Shown here piece by piece: positions 1 to 7,525 of a stretch of DNA of 64,000 nt (position 1 is the first letter of the stretch; each line of letters starts with the position of its first letter). Origin of the DNA: Frankia nepalensis. Lineage in GTDB: Bacteria > Actinomycetota > Actinomycetes > Frankiales > Frankiaceae. The stretch covers positions 42,426-106,425 of the forward strand of contig NZ_JADWYU010000084.1 in the NCBI RefSeq assembly GCF_016786325.1, read 5' to 3'. The notes under the pieces are model-generated. The model did no database searches and was not told where the DNA came from. It worked only from the letters and a program-made list of their open reading frames with translations. Both the position numbers and the translations under genes were made by a program.

Positions 1-38
1 GGCAGCTGACCACGCGCCCACGCCCGCCGCCAGGACCG

Positions 39-155
39 GTCGGACGCGGAGCGCCCGACAAGCGCGCCTGTGCTACCGCTTTCGTCCCCGGATTGCCCCG
101 ATTCGGCTGGATGCACCGGGCCCGTATCAGGTTCGTCGGGCGCGGAGCGTCCGAC
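39..155. promoter_or_regulatory. Two 21-bp palindromic operator candidates
   Basis: Two near-identical imperfect palindromes lie at 39-59 and 135-155, with centres 96 bp apart. Each has arms GTCGGrCGC and GCGyCCGAC around a central GGA. The copies differ at two positions only (A/G in the left arm, C/T in the right). The second sits just upstream of the first possible start codon of the following gene. This looks like a paired operator for a dimeric repressor; no regulator gene is adjacent within the window. Confidence 0.45.
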
Positions 156-160
156 AGGAC

Positions 161-1498
161 GTGGGCGAGCGGTGCGCTAAGCGCACCTTCGAGCCCACGT
201 CCACACTGGAGGGCGTGCCCACCCTGTCGGAACACCTGCTCGGCCGGCTGACGGCGCCGCTCGGCCCGGTCGACGCGACGCTCGCGGCCCGCCATCCCGG
301 CGATCCGGGCACCCGCCAACCGGTGCACACCTGCTACGTCTCGGCCGAGCGGCTGCATCTCGACGTCGTGCTCGAGTGGGGGGAGACCGCCCGCGAGGCG
401 CTCGCGGCACACGCGCCCTCGCCGGCCGAGCTCGCCGAGGCCACCGGCCTCGACACGCCGACCGCCCCCTGGGCGGCGGGCACCGCGGGCAGGCAGCCGG
501 GCGGGGCGGACCCGGCGCTGGCCGAGCGGGTGTACGCCCACGTGCTGCGCGTGCTGTCGATGGAACCCATCCAGGACCTGCGGGTCGACCTGGAGGACGG
601 CTACGGCATCCGCCCGGACGAGGTGGAGGACGAGCACGCCGTCGTCGCCGCCGAGGCGCTGCGGGCGGCCGCCGCGGCCGGGGCGCTGCCGGCCAGCTAC
701 GGGCTGCGGCCCAAGTCACTCGACCCGGCCGTGCGCGACCGCGGCCTGCGCAGCCTCGACCTGTTCCTCACCGCGCTCGCCGGCGACGACGGCGGCCCGC
801 CAGGACTGGTGATCACCCTGCCGAAGGTGAGCGCGCCCGAGCAGGTCGGCGTGTTCCTGGCGGTCCTCGACGAGCTGGTGCCCCGGATCGACCTGCGCCC
901 GCCGGCCGTCGAGCTGCAGATCGAGACCCCGGCGGCGGTGCTCGCCCTGCCCGCGCTGGTGGAGGCCGGGCGCGGCCGGGTCACCGGGCTGCACGTCGGC
1001 ACCTACGACTACTCGGCCGCGCTCGGGATCGCCGCCGAACACCAGGCCAGCGACCACCCGGCGGTCGAACATGCCACCACGCTCATGCAGCTGGTCACCG
1101 CCGGGACCGGGATCCGGGTCTCCGACGGCTCGTCCAACCTGCTGCCGGTCGGGGCGACCGAGGCGGTGTGGGCCGGCTGGCACCGGCACGCCGGACTCGT
1201 CACCCGGGCCTGGCGGCGCGGCCTCTACCAGGGCTGGGACCTGCACCCCGCCCAGCTGGTGAGCCGGCACGCGGCGGTGGCCGCGAACCTGCTCGCGGGC
1301 CTGCCGGCCGCGCTCACGCGGCTGTCCGCCTACGCGGAGGCCCGCTTCGCCGGCGCCGTGGCCGACGAGCCGGCCACCGCCCGGGCACTGGCCGGCCATG
1401 TCCTACGGGCGCTGGACGCGGGCCTGCTGGACGACACGGGCCTGGCCGCCGCCGACCTCGACCGCGCGGTCGTCGCGAAGCTCGGCGGCCGCGGCTGA
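161..1498 (+). CDS. DUF6986 / HpcH-HpaI aldolase-like protein
   Basis: A 445-residue protein resembling the DUF6986 family of citrate-lyase-beta/HpcH-type TIM barrels, often mislabelled phosphoenolpyruvate kinase. Visible signatures are QPVHTCYV near residue 55, RVDLEDGYG near residue 147 (acidic, metal-site-like) and QIETPAAVLALP near residue 256, followed by HVGTYDYSAALG. Relatives in Streptomyces often sit near urate/allantoin or glyoxylate genes, and two purine deaminase genes lie 5 kb downstream, so a role in purine-derived carbon metabolism is possible but inferred. The GTG at 161 has poor ribosome-binding spacing; the in-frame GTG at 215, just after GGAGGG, is an alternative start. The reaction is not established. 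Confidence 0.75.
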   Translation: MGERCAKRTFEPTSTLEGVPTLSEHLLGRLTAPLGPVDATLAARHPGDPGTRQPVHTCYVSAERLHLDVVLEWGETAREALAAHAPSPAELAEATGLDTPTAPWAAGTAGRQPGGADPALAERVYAHVLRVLSMEPIQDLRVDLEDGYGIRPDEVEDEHAVVAAEALRAAAAAGALPASYGLRPKSLDPAVRDRGLRSLDLFLTALAGDDGGPPGLVITLPKVSAPEQVGVFLAVLDELVPRIDLRPPAVELQIETPAAVLALPALVEAGRGRVTGLHVGTYDYSAALGIAAEHQASDHPAVEHATTLMQLVTAGTGIRVSDGSSNLLPVGATEAVWAGWHRHAGLVTRAWRRGLYQGWDLHPAQLVSRHAAVAANLLAGLPAALTRLSAYAEARFAGAVADEPATARALAGHVLRALDAGLLDDTGLAAADLDRAVVAKLGGRG

Positions 1499-1584
1499 AC
1501 TCGCCAAGACCGGCGGCCGCCGCCGAACGCCCGGCGGGAACGCCGCTGAAGCGGTCGGGCAGTCGGGCCTCCGCCTCACACGGG

Positions 1585-1614
1585 GATGGCCGCCCTCCTC
1601 GGAGGGCGGCCATC
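1585..1614. terminator. Bidirectional hairpin terminator
   Basis: A perfect 14-bp inverted repeat (1585-1598 with 1601-1614, GATGGCCGCCCTCC arm) has only two bases between the arms. It lies between the converging DUF6986 gene and the small membrane protein gene, as expected for a shared terminator. There is no U-tract, which is common in high-GC actinobacteria. Confidence 0.6.
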
Positions 1615-1644
1615 GTGGACACGCTTCTGGGCTCGGCTCCATGG

Positions 1645-1980
1645 TTATGGGAGCGGCGCTGTGGTGACCGAGTCGCCGCTGACCGCGACGATGATGGCCG
1701 CCGGGGCCGAGGCGTCGTCACCGCCGGAGGTCCTGGCGAGGCCGACCAGCACGGTGATGAGTACGAAGGCGACGAGCACGAGGGTCTTCACCGCCGCGTA
1801 CATCGGCTTGAGAAAGGTCTGCGCGATCCCCCAGAGGCTGCGGATGTGTCGGGTGAGTCCGCTAATCAGGACGCTCAACCCGACGACGACGATCAGGGCC
1901 AGAAGGAACAGGCCGCCCTGGCCGTCCGACTCCGCCACCTGGGCATTTACTGCATGTTGAGCAAGGTCTAGTCTAGTCAT
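1645..1980 (-). CDS. Small two-helix membrane protein
   Basis: A 111-residue protein I do not recognise. It has two clear hydrophobic segments, about residues 24-42 (LFLLALIVVVGLSVLISGL) and 65-83 (VKTLVLVAFVLITVLVGLA), joined by a basic loop (TRHIRSLWGIAQTFLKPMYAA). The tail is short and small-residue rich. Coding character is supported by the helix pattern and an ATG start. The 450 bp upstream hold no gene but strong RNA-type secondary structure, so its expression may involve that region. It could be a stress or holin-like protein; no function is assigned. Confidence 0.5.
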   Translation of the reverse strand: MTRLDLAQHAVNAQVAESDGQGGLFLLALIVVVGLSVLISGLTRHIRSLWGIAQTFLKPMYAAVKTLVLVAFVLITVLVGLARTSGGDDASAPAAIIVAVSGDSVTTAPLP

Positions 1981-2030
1981 TTGGTAGGTTCCGCTCCCCG
2001 CTCGGACTTGCGCTACCGCGTAGGTGTGCG

Positions 2031-2165
2031 GCCGCCGTAGTTGGCGCTACGGCGGCACTCTGGCACCGCTGCGTCGAGGTGCCGCAAGGGGCGACGGGCT
2101 GGAGCCCGCCTAGGTTGACAGGACGCCCCCGGTACTTCGTGTGGTCGAGGCCGGGGGTGTTCTGT
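2031..2165 (+). ncRNA. Candidate structured RNA (four hairpins)
   Basis: Four consecutive hairpins lie in a gene-free stretch: a perfect 10-bp stem (2031-2040/2047-2056), a 6-bp stem (2062-2067/2078-2083), a 6-bp stem (2095-2100/2103-2108), and a 15-position stem (2118-2132/2151-2165). The last has 13 Watson-Crick pairs; its two exceptions pair as G-U only in plus-strand RNA. A U-richer tract follows, so the last hairpin could be a terminator. I cannot match it to a known RNA class. The minus-strand reading would place it in the 5' region of the small membrane protein gene. Confidence 0.4.
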
Positions 2166-2216
2166 TGTGCGCCTTGGCTGGTTCCTGTGGTCTCGGGCCT
2201 GCCGCCTCCATCTCTT

Positions 2217-2235
2217 CTCTCTGAACTTCAGAGAG
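2217..2235. promoter_or_regulatory. 19-bp palindrome, operator candidate
   Basis: Arms CTCTCTGAA (2217-2225) and TTCAGAGAG (2227-2235) surround a single C, and a half-site CTGAACT recurs about 15 bp downstream. The region is less GC-rich than its surroundings and lies upstream of the HTH gene at 2469, so it is a plausible autoregulatory site. The sequence shows the symmetry; the binding partner is inferred. Confidence 0.35.
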
Positions 2236-2468
2236 CTACACTGTATTTCTGAACTCCACCGGTAGAGACTGGGTGCTCTACCAAGTCCCACTGTATGACC
2301 AAGATGCCGACAAGACTAGAGAAATAGCCGAATCCGGAGCCCGCGGTGCGCCACAAGCCTCTCGACTGCCCGGGTCGCGGTTCCGCGAGATCTCCTGATA
2401 CGCTTTCCGTCCATCGACACGCTTGAGGTTCGCTGAATTTCACCGTCGACACTGGACCGGGTGGAGGG

Positions 2469-3518
2469 ATGATGTCGGAGGCAAACCGGACGTTGGCTCA
2501 GCGCCTCCGACGGCAGCGAGAGGCGGTCGAGGGCCGGCTCACGCAGCCTCAGGTCGCCAGGGCTCTCGGCGTGTCGGTGGCGACGGTCTCATCCGACGAG
2601 AACATCGCGCGGGGTATCCCGCTCACGAGGCTTGGGAAATACGCGACGTTCTACGCCGCCCCTCGCGCCGACGAGGACGCGAGGGCACGGTTAGCCGCGG
2701 AGGACGAGCTCACCGACGAGGAGCGCGCGGCTCGGGATGACCTGCTGGACGAACTGAAAGCGTTGCGGGGCGCCGCGGCGCCGGTGCCCGACCCGCCGGC
2801 GTCCATGCTCCCCAACGCGGCGCCTCGCCGCACCTGGCGTTTCGACGACGAGGCACCCGTCCGGGTGGTGTGCGGGCAGATCCCGGTGGAGGCTCGCTCG
2901 CCGCTCGCGTCACCGGACAATCTCAACCACACCGAGATGTTCTCGTTCGCGGACGCTGACGCCCTCGTCGAGTTGTTCGGGCACATCAGGGCGGAGAACC
3001 CCGCCCTGGACGTCCGGTTCCGCACCTCCGCGGGCATGGGGTCGGACGACGTGTCCGGCCACCTCGTCCTTCTGGGCGGCCTCGGTTGGAACCAGGCCAC
3101 GGTGTGGTACACGCGGCAGGCCGACGTGCCGGTCACCCAGATCTCCGATCCCGATTTCCCTGACGGGGAGATCTTCGAGGTCACGCGGGACGGAGGGCGC
3201 CGCAAATATGTGCCAAGAATGGCCGACAACCCGGACCTCGGCCTCGTCGAGGATCTCGGGCTGCTGGTACGGATAGCCAATCCGTTCAACCGTTCCCGGA
3301 CACTGACCATCTGTAACGGTGTGTACTCGAGAGGCGTGTTGGGGGCGGTCCGCTGTCTCACCGACGCGAACCTCAGGGAACGGAACGAACAATACATATT
3401 CGACAGGTTCGGCGAAGCTGGAGAGTTCGGCATCCTGATGCGCGTGCGAGTGCTCAGGGGAAAGACGATAACGCCTGACCTGCATGACCCGGACATTCGT
3501 CTCTTCGAATGGCCCTGA
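2469..3518 (+). CDS. XRE-type HTH protein with unassigned C-terminal sensor domain
   Basis: A 349-residue protein. Residues ~8-60 form an XRE helix-turn-helix (LTQPQVARALGVSVATVSS), followed by an acidic linker to ~100. The C-terminal ~230 residues form a globular domain I cannot name, with a GHLVLLGGLGWNQAT stretch, a DLGLLVRIANPFNRSRTL stretch and a glycine-bearing ICNGVYSRGVLGA segment, possibly a ligand-binding alpha/beta domain. GGAGGG lies directly before the ATG pair (2469/2472), so the exact start is uncertain by one codon. The gene ends 13 bp before a glycosyltransferase gene, so the two are probably co-transcribed and functionally linked. Codon composition is somewhat less GC3-biased than that of the housekeeping genes. 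Confidence 0.7.
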   Translation: MMSEANRTLAQRLRRQREAVEGRLTQPQVARALGVSVATVSSDENIARGIPLTRLGKYATFYAAPRADEDARARLAAEDELTDEERAARDDLLDELKALRGAAAPVPDPPASMLPNAAPRRTWRFDDEAPVRVVCGQIPVEARSPLASPDNLNHTEMFSFADADALVELFGHIRAENPALDVRFRTSAGMGSDDVSGHLVLLGGLGWNQATVWYTRQADVPVTQISDPDFPDGEIFEVTRDGGRRKYVPRMADNPDLGLVEDLGLLVRIANPFNRSRTLTICNGVYSRGVLGAVRCLTDANLRERNEQYIFDRFGEAGEFGILMRVRVLRGKTITPDLHDPDIRLFEWP

Positions 3519-3531
3519 AAGGACCCGATCG

Positions 3532-4713
3532 GTGACAAGGACCGGTCCGACGGTTGAGCACGGCTCCGGCGAGTCGTCTGGCGAGGAGGGCGCCGCGCAG
3601 CCTCCAGCTGTCTCCCACCGGACGTCGCACCGCGCGCTGCTGCGCCGGTGCGACGCGGGCGCCGCCGGCCAGCTCGCCGCCATCGTGGTTCCCGCCTCCC
3701 GCCCGGCTCATAACCTGACCAGCGCGATGGAACTGGCCGTCTCGGTGGGCGCCGAGCTGGTCGCGCTGTGCAGTGGGGGAACGGAGGCCACCCAGGTCGT
3801 CGAGCAGGCGCGTACCATGCCCGGGCTGCGCGCCGCGGTGGTGGACCTCGCCGACGGATACAAGAACGACAAGCTCGACGAGTTCGAGACGGCCCATGTG
3901 CTCGGCGCGGCTCCCGCCTACCTTGGCGACCTCAGTCTCAAGCGGAATCTCGGACTGCTGCTCGGCGCCGCGGCGGGGTGGCGCTCGCTGCTCTTCCTGG
4001 ACGACGACATCCGGGATGTCGAACCGATGCTCGTCCGCGAGGCCGCGGCGGGACTGCGTCATTTCGATGCCGTCGGCATGATCGCGCGTGATTTCCCGGA
4101 CAACTCGGTCGTCTGTCACGCCAACCGACTCGCCGGCGGGCGGCAGGACGTCTTCGTCAGCGGGTCCGCTCTTCTGGTCGACTCCTCAAGGGATGTCAGC
4201 TTCTTCCCCCGCATCTACAACGAGGACTGGTTCTTCCTCTTCGACATCGTCCAGCGTGGCGCGCTTGGCGCCACCGGTTACGTCCGACAGCTGGAATTCG
4301 ATCCGTACGCGAACCCGCGGCGCGCGGCCGATGAGGAGTTCGGCGACGTGCTTGCTGAGGGCCATATGGCACTGATGCACGCCGGAAGCGTCGACGAAGC
4401 GAAGAGCCCGGATTTCTGGGCGAAGTTCTTGGAGGAACGCGGGCGGTTCGTCAAGGATATCCGGCGGCGGCTGGAAGCGAACTCGGGTCTGAACCACGCC
4501 CAGGCCGCCGCCGCCCGGTGCGCGCTGCGTACCGCCGACCTGACCCGGTCCGAGATCCGCCCCGAGTACCTGGCCGACTATGTTCAGCACTGGCGGGCAG
4601 ACCTTGCCCGTTGGCGCCGGCTCCGGTCCAGGCTGGTCGCCGGTTCCTCGCTTGCCGACGGACTGAGGGCGCTGGAACTCATGGACCGGACGAAGCTGCT
4701 CGGCGGCCGGTGA
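3532..4713 (+). CDS. GT-A-type glycosyltransferase-like protein
   Basis: 393 residues from GTG 3532. AAAGGA at 3518-3523 sits eight bases upstream, which favours this start over the ATG at 3484 that would overlap the previous gene. The fold pattern is GT2-like: an N-terminal alpha/beta half with AAIVVPASRP, a LLFLDDDIR motif (Asp cluster for metal/nucleotide-sugar), then VSGSALLVD and IYNEDWFFLFD, which resemble the acceptor-side ED(W) motif of GT2 enzymes, and a late HMALMHAG histidine. There is no membrane segment, so it is probably cytosolic. Donor and acceptor are unknown. Pairing with the HTH/sensor gene suggests a dedicated two-gene system rather than a cell-wall pathway. Confidence 0.65.
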   Translation: MTRTGPTVEHGSGESSGEEGAAQPPAVSHRTSHRALLRRCDAGAAGQLAAIVVPASRPAHNLTSAMELAVSVGAELVALCSGGTEATQVVEQARTMPGLRAAVVDLADGYKNDKLDEFETAHVLGAAPAYLGDLSLKRNLGLLLGAAAGWRSLLFLDDDIRDVEPMLVREAAAGLRHFDAVGMIARDFPDNSVVCHANRLAGGRQDVFVSGSALLVDSSRDVSFFPRIYNEDWFFLFDIVQRGALGATGYVRQLEFDPYANPRRAADEEFGDVLAEGHMALMHAGSVDEAKSPDFWAKFLEERGRFVKDIRRRLEANSGLNHAQAAAARCALRTADLTRSEIRPEYLADYVQHWRADLARWRRLRSRLVAGSSLADGLRALELMDRTKLLGGR

Positions 4714-4769
4714 CCGGGACACGCGGCAAGGGCTGCTTGCCCGCCAGACAAAATCGGGTCGAAGGTCGG

Positions 4770-5279
4770 TCAGTCGGGTGGATCGCCGAGATGTCTGATC
4801 ATTCGGACCTCTTGGCGGCTGGAATCGGTGGGAAAGGGCTGGGCTAGTCCGGTCCGCTGGAATCCGAGGCGTTCGTACAATGCGATGGCCGGCACGTTGT
4901 TGTCGGCCACCCATAGCGACAGGGAGGTGGCCGCGTCATCCGCGGCCCACGCCGCGACAGTCTCGACCAGGCTGTGGGCGACCCCGCGACGGCGCCAGGG
5001 AGGCGCGACCCAGAGACTCAGCAGGTGGCGGTCGTCGGGGGAGTCGCCGAACTCGGCCGAGCCGGCGACGAGGCCCACCTGATGCTGGTCCTCCCAGGCG
5101 ACGAACCAGGAGCAGCTTTCCATCCGGGTGTGCCAGTCGGACTCGGCGAAGCCGCTCTCCCGCGTGGCGGTCGAGGCGAAGGCTGCGGGAGCATCGGTCA
5201 GCGCCTGTAGGCGTAGCTCACGCAGTACGGCCCACTCCCCCTTGTCGAGAGTGCGGATCTCGATGCTGTGGGTCACCAT
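4770..5279 (-). CDS. GNAT-family N-acetyltransferase
   Basis: A 169-residue single-domain acyltransferase. The GNAT fold is visible: an N-terminal IEIRTLDKGEW strand-helix, the beta-4/acetyl-CoA loop LLSLWVAPPWRRRGVAHSLV (R-R-x-G-V/I-A type pyrophosphate loop), and the C-terminal NVPAIALYERLGFQRTG motif. It would transfer an acetyl group from acetyl-CoA to an unknown amine. It converges on the glycosyltransferase gene with 56 bp between the ends and has no obvious operon partner. Confidence 0.85.
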   Translation of the reverse strand: MVTHSIEIRTLDKGEWAVLRELRLQALTDAPAAFASTATRESGFAESDWHTRMESCSWFVAWEDQHQVGLVAGSAEFGDSPDDRHLLSLWVAPPWRRRGVAHSLVETVAAWAADDAATSLSLWVADNNVPAIALYERLGFQRTGLAQPFPTDSSRQEVRMIRHLGDPPD

Positions 5280-5892
5280 TCAACGGTGACAGAGTCCGCC
5301 GCCTGGTTCATCTGTTACCGAGGTCGGTGAACTGTGACCAGCGGTTGTATTACGGCCGCGCACCGCCGCTCACTCGTCCCCGTCGGAGGCTCGCCCATCG
5401 GGTGCACAATCGAGACGACATCACTGGACATCGCTGGCCGTCGCGGGCGGCTCTGCATCCGGTGGTGCCCACGGCGTGGTTGGTCGTTCCGTACCTATCC
5501 GCCCTGGAGCCTCGTGGAGCGCGGCCGCCGACGAGACGCCCGGTCCGTCGTCGTCTCCCGGGCCGTCGGGCGTGGCACGTAGGTGGCGGCCCGTGGCTGG
5601 GTTCTGGGCTGGGCCTGCCCGGCGGAACCCGGGCCGGACGCGCACGGGGAAGTGCGGCCGTCGGGCGAGGTCCGCTGCCGTCCCGCGCGCAATCGCCACC
5701 AGAACAGCCAGAACGGCAGGCGGCGCCGAGACGGTGGCGGCGACCGGCGCGTGCCCGCTCAGGTGGGCGCCTTCGGGGGTGTGGACCTGCCGGGTTCCGT
5801 CTGGTGGAGGGCGGGGTTGACGGGGGTGGGGCGAAGAACTCCATCATGTCGATGGAAATTGGGTGGATGTCGATCGACGCTGTGGAGGCTCC
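5280..5892. other. Gene-free interval
   Basis: About 610 bp between the divergent GNAT and carbonic anhydrase genes. Several open frames cross it, but none shows recognisable domain character or a good ribosome-binding site. The last 60 bp (AT-richer, around 5840-5885) probably carry the carbonic anhydrase promoter. I see no repeat or RNA gene here. Confidence 0.5.
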
Positions 5893-6381
5893 GTGTCCGT
5901 CACGGATGAGTACCTGGCAAACAACACCGTCTACGCGCAGAGCTTCGCGGGTCCGCTGCCGCTGCCGCCGGCCCGGCAGGTCGCCGTCGTCGCCTGCATG
6001 GACGCGCGGCTCAACGTCTACGGGATCCTCGGGCTCGCCGAGGGCGAGGCGCATGTGATCCGCAACGCCGGTGGGGTGGTCACCGACGACGCGATCCGGT
6101 CGCTGGCGATCAGCCAGCGCCTGCTCGGCACCAGGGAGATCATCCTGATTCACCACACCGAGTGCGGGATGGTGACCTTCACCGACGACGCCTTCAAGCG
6201 CGCGATCCAGGACGAGACCGGTATCAAGCCCGCCTGGGCCGCGGAGGCGTTCCCGGACCTCGACGAGGATGTGCGCCAGTCGATCGCCCGGATCAAGGCC
6301 AGCCCGTTCATCCCCCACCGGGACGCCGTCCGGGGCTTCGTCTTCGACGTCGCCACCGGCCTGCTCAAGGAGATCGTCTGA
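5893..6381 (+). CDS. Beta-class carbonic anhydrase
   Basis: 162 residues from GTG 5893, preceded by GGAGG at 5884-5888; an upstream in-frame start at 5863 is less likely. The zinc site of beta carbonic anhydrases is visible: CMDARLN (Cys and the Asp-Arg dyad) and HHTECGM (His and Cys ligands), with the intervening GEAHVIRNAGG loop. The size and compact form match the short actinobacterial beta-CAs such as M. tuberculosis Rv1284. It interconverts CO2 and bicarbonate in the cytoplasm, supplying carboxylases and pH balance. It converges on the adenosine deaminase gene with only 10 bp between them. Confidence 0.92.
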   Translation: MSVTDEYLANNTVYAQSFAGPLPLPPARQVAVVACMDARLNVYGILGLAEGEAHVIRNAGGVVTDDAIRSLAISQRLLGTREIILIHHTECGMVTFTDDAFKRAIQDETGIKPAWAAEAFPDLDEDVRQSIARIKASPFIPHRDAVRGFVFDVATGLLKEIV

Positions 6382-6391
6382 CCCTCGGTGG

Positions 6392-7480
6392 TCAGGACGG
6401 CGCGAGACGGGCGGCCAGGGCCGCGGCCTCGGCGGTGACGCGGGTGCGCAGGGCGCGCTTGGCGTCGGGGTCGAGCCAGGTGGCCTCGACGCCGTCGAGG
6501 GCGATGGTGACCATGTCGTCGAAGGTGTAGCCGAAGGCCTCGGCGACCGAGGTGTACTCGTAGCCGAGGTCGAGGTCGGTCATCGCCGGGTCGTCGGTGT
6601 TCACGGTCGCGAGCAGGCCGGCGGCACGCATCGCCGGGTAGGGGTGGTCGGCGAGCGCCGGGAACGCGTTGGCGATCCGGATGTTGGAGTTGGGGCAGAC
6701 GGTGAGCGGGATCCGCTCGGCCGCGAACCGGCGGACCAGCTCCGGGTCGTCGACCAGCGAGAGCCCGTGGTCGACGCGTTCGGCGCCCAGCACGTCGACC
6801 ACCGCGGCGATCGCCGACGGCGGCGAGTTCTCGCCCTGGTGGCCGGTCAGGCGGAACCCGGCCGCCGCGGCGGCCCGGTACGCCTCCGTGAACGACACCG
6901 GGTCGACGCCGAGCTCGGTCGAGTCCATCCCGACGCCGAGCACCCGCTCGATGCCGGGCGCGCCCGCGCGGCGCAGCTCGCCGAGTTCCGTCACCATGTC
7001 CAGCCCGGCCGCCGGGCCGAACGCGCGGTCGATGTCGGCGATGAGCATCGCCTTCGACCCGGTCTGGGCCTCCGCCGCCGCGATCCCCTCGGCCAGCCCG
7101 GCGACGACGTCGCCCAGCCGCTGGCCACCGGCCAGGTGACGGGCGGGGGTGAAGAACATCTCCGCGTAGACCCGCCCGTGGGCGGCGGCGTCGAGCACGC
7201 TCTCGTACCCGAGCCGCGCCCAGTCGTCCCGGCCCGCCAGCGTCGACTGGACCAGCCAGAAGATCGACAGGAACTCGTCGAGCGAGCCGTACGAGTACAG
7301 CTCGTCGAGGTTCTCGGTCGGCAGGGCGAGCCCGCCCCGGTGGGCCAGCTCGATCACCGTTCCCGGCCGCATCGTGCCCTCGACGTGGCAGTGCAGCTCC
7401 ACCTTCGGCAGCAGGTCCAGCGCGGTGGCCAGGTCGAGCGGCTCCATGCCCGTCGTGCCCGTTGTCGTGCCCTGCCCCAT
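6392..7480 (-). CDS. add: Adenosine deaminase
   Basis: 362 residues of the metal-dependent adenosine/AMP deaminase family, converting adenosine (or deoxyadenosine) to inosine. Diagnostic segments occur in order: KVELHCHVEG (metal His pair), FRLTGHQGE (His and catalytic Glu), ERVDHGLSLVDD, CPNSN, and NTDDPAM (metal Asp pair). The length is typical. It lies 45 bp downstream of the 8-oxoguanine deaminase gene on the same strand, so the two probably form a purine salvage/catabolism operon. An adenine-deaminase-like specificity cannot be excluded from motifs alone. Confidence 0.9.
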   Translation of the reverse strand: MGQGTTTGTTGMEPLDLATALDLLPKVELHCHVEGTMRPGTVIELAHRGGLALPTENLDELYSYGSLDEFLSIFWLVQSTLAGRDDWARLGYESVLDAAAHGRVYAEMFFTPARHLAGGQRLGDVVAGLAEGIAAAEAQTGSKAMLIADIDRAFGPAAGLDMVTELGELRRAGAPGIERVLGVGMDSTELGVDPVSFTEAYRAAAAAGFRLTGHQGENSPPSAIAAVVDVLGAERVDHGLSLVDDPELVRRFAAERIPLTVCPNSNIRIANAFPALADHPYPAMRAAGLLATVNTDDPAMTDLDLGYEYTSVAEAFGYTFDDMVTIALDGVEATWLDPDAKRALRTRVTAEAAALAARLAPS

Positions 7481-7525
7481 CCCAGCGCCTCCGCGGCTAG
7501 AAAGATCTCAGACCCGAATCCCCGA

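Noticed and set aside
376..1971. Long Arg/Gly/Ala-rich open frame over the DUF6986 gene
   Set aside because: Composition is that of a shifted reading of a high-GC gene; no domain.
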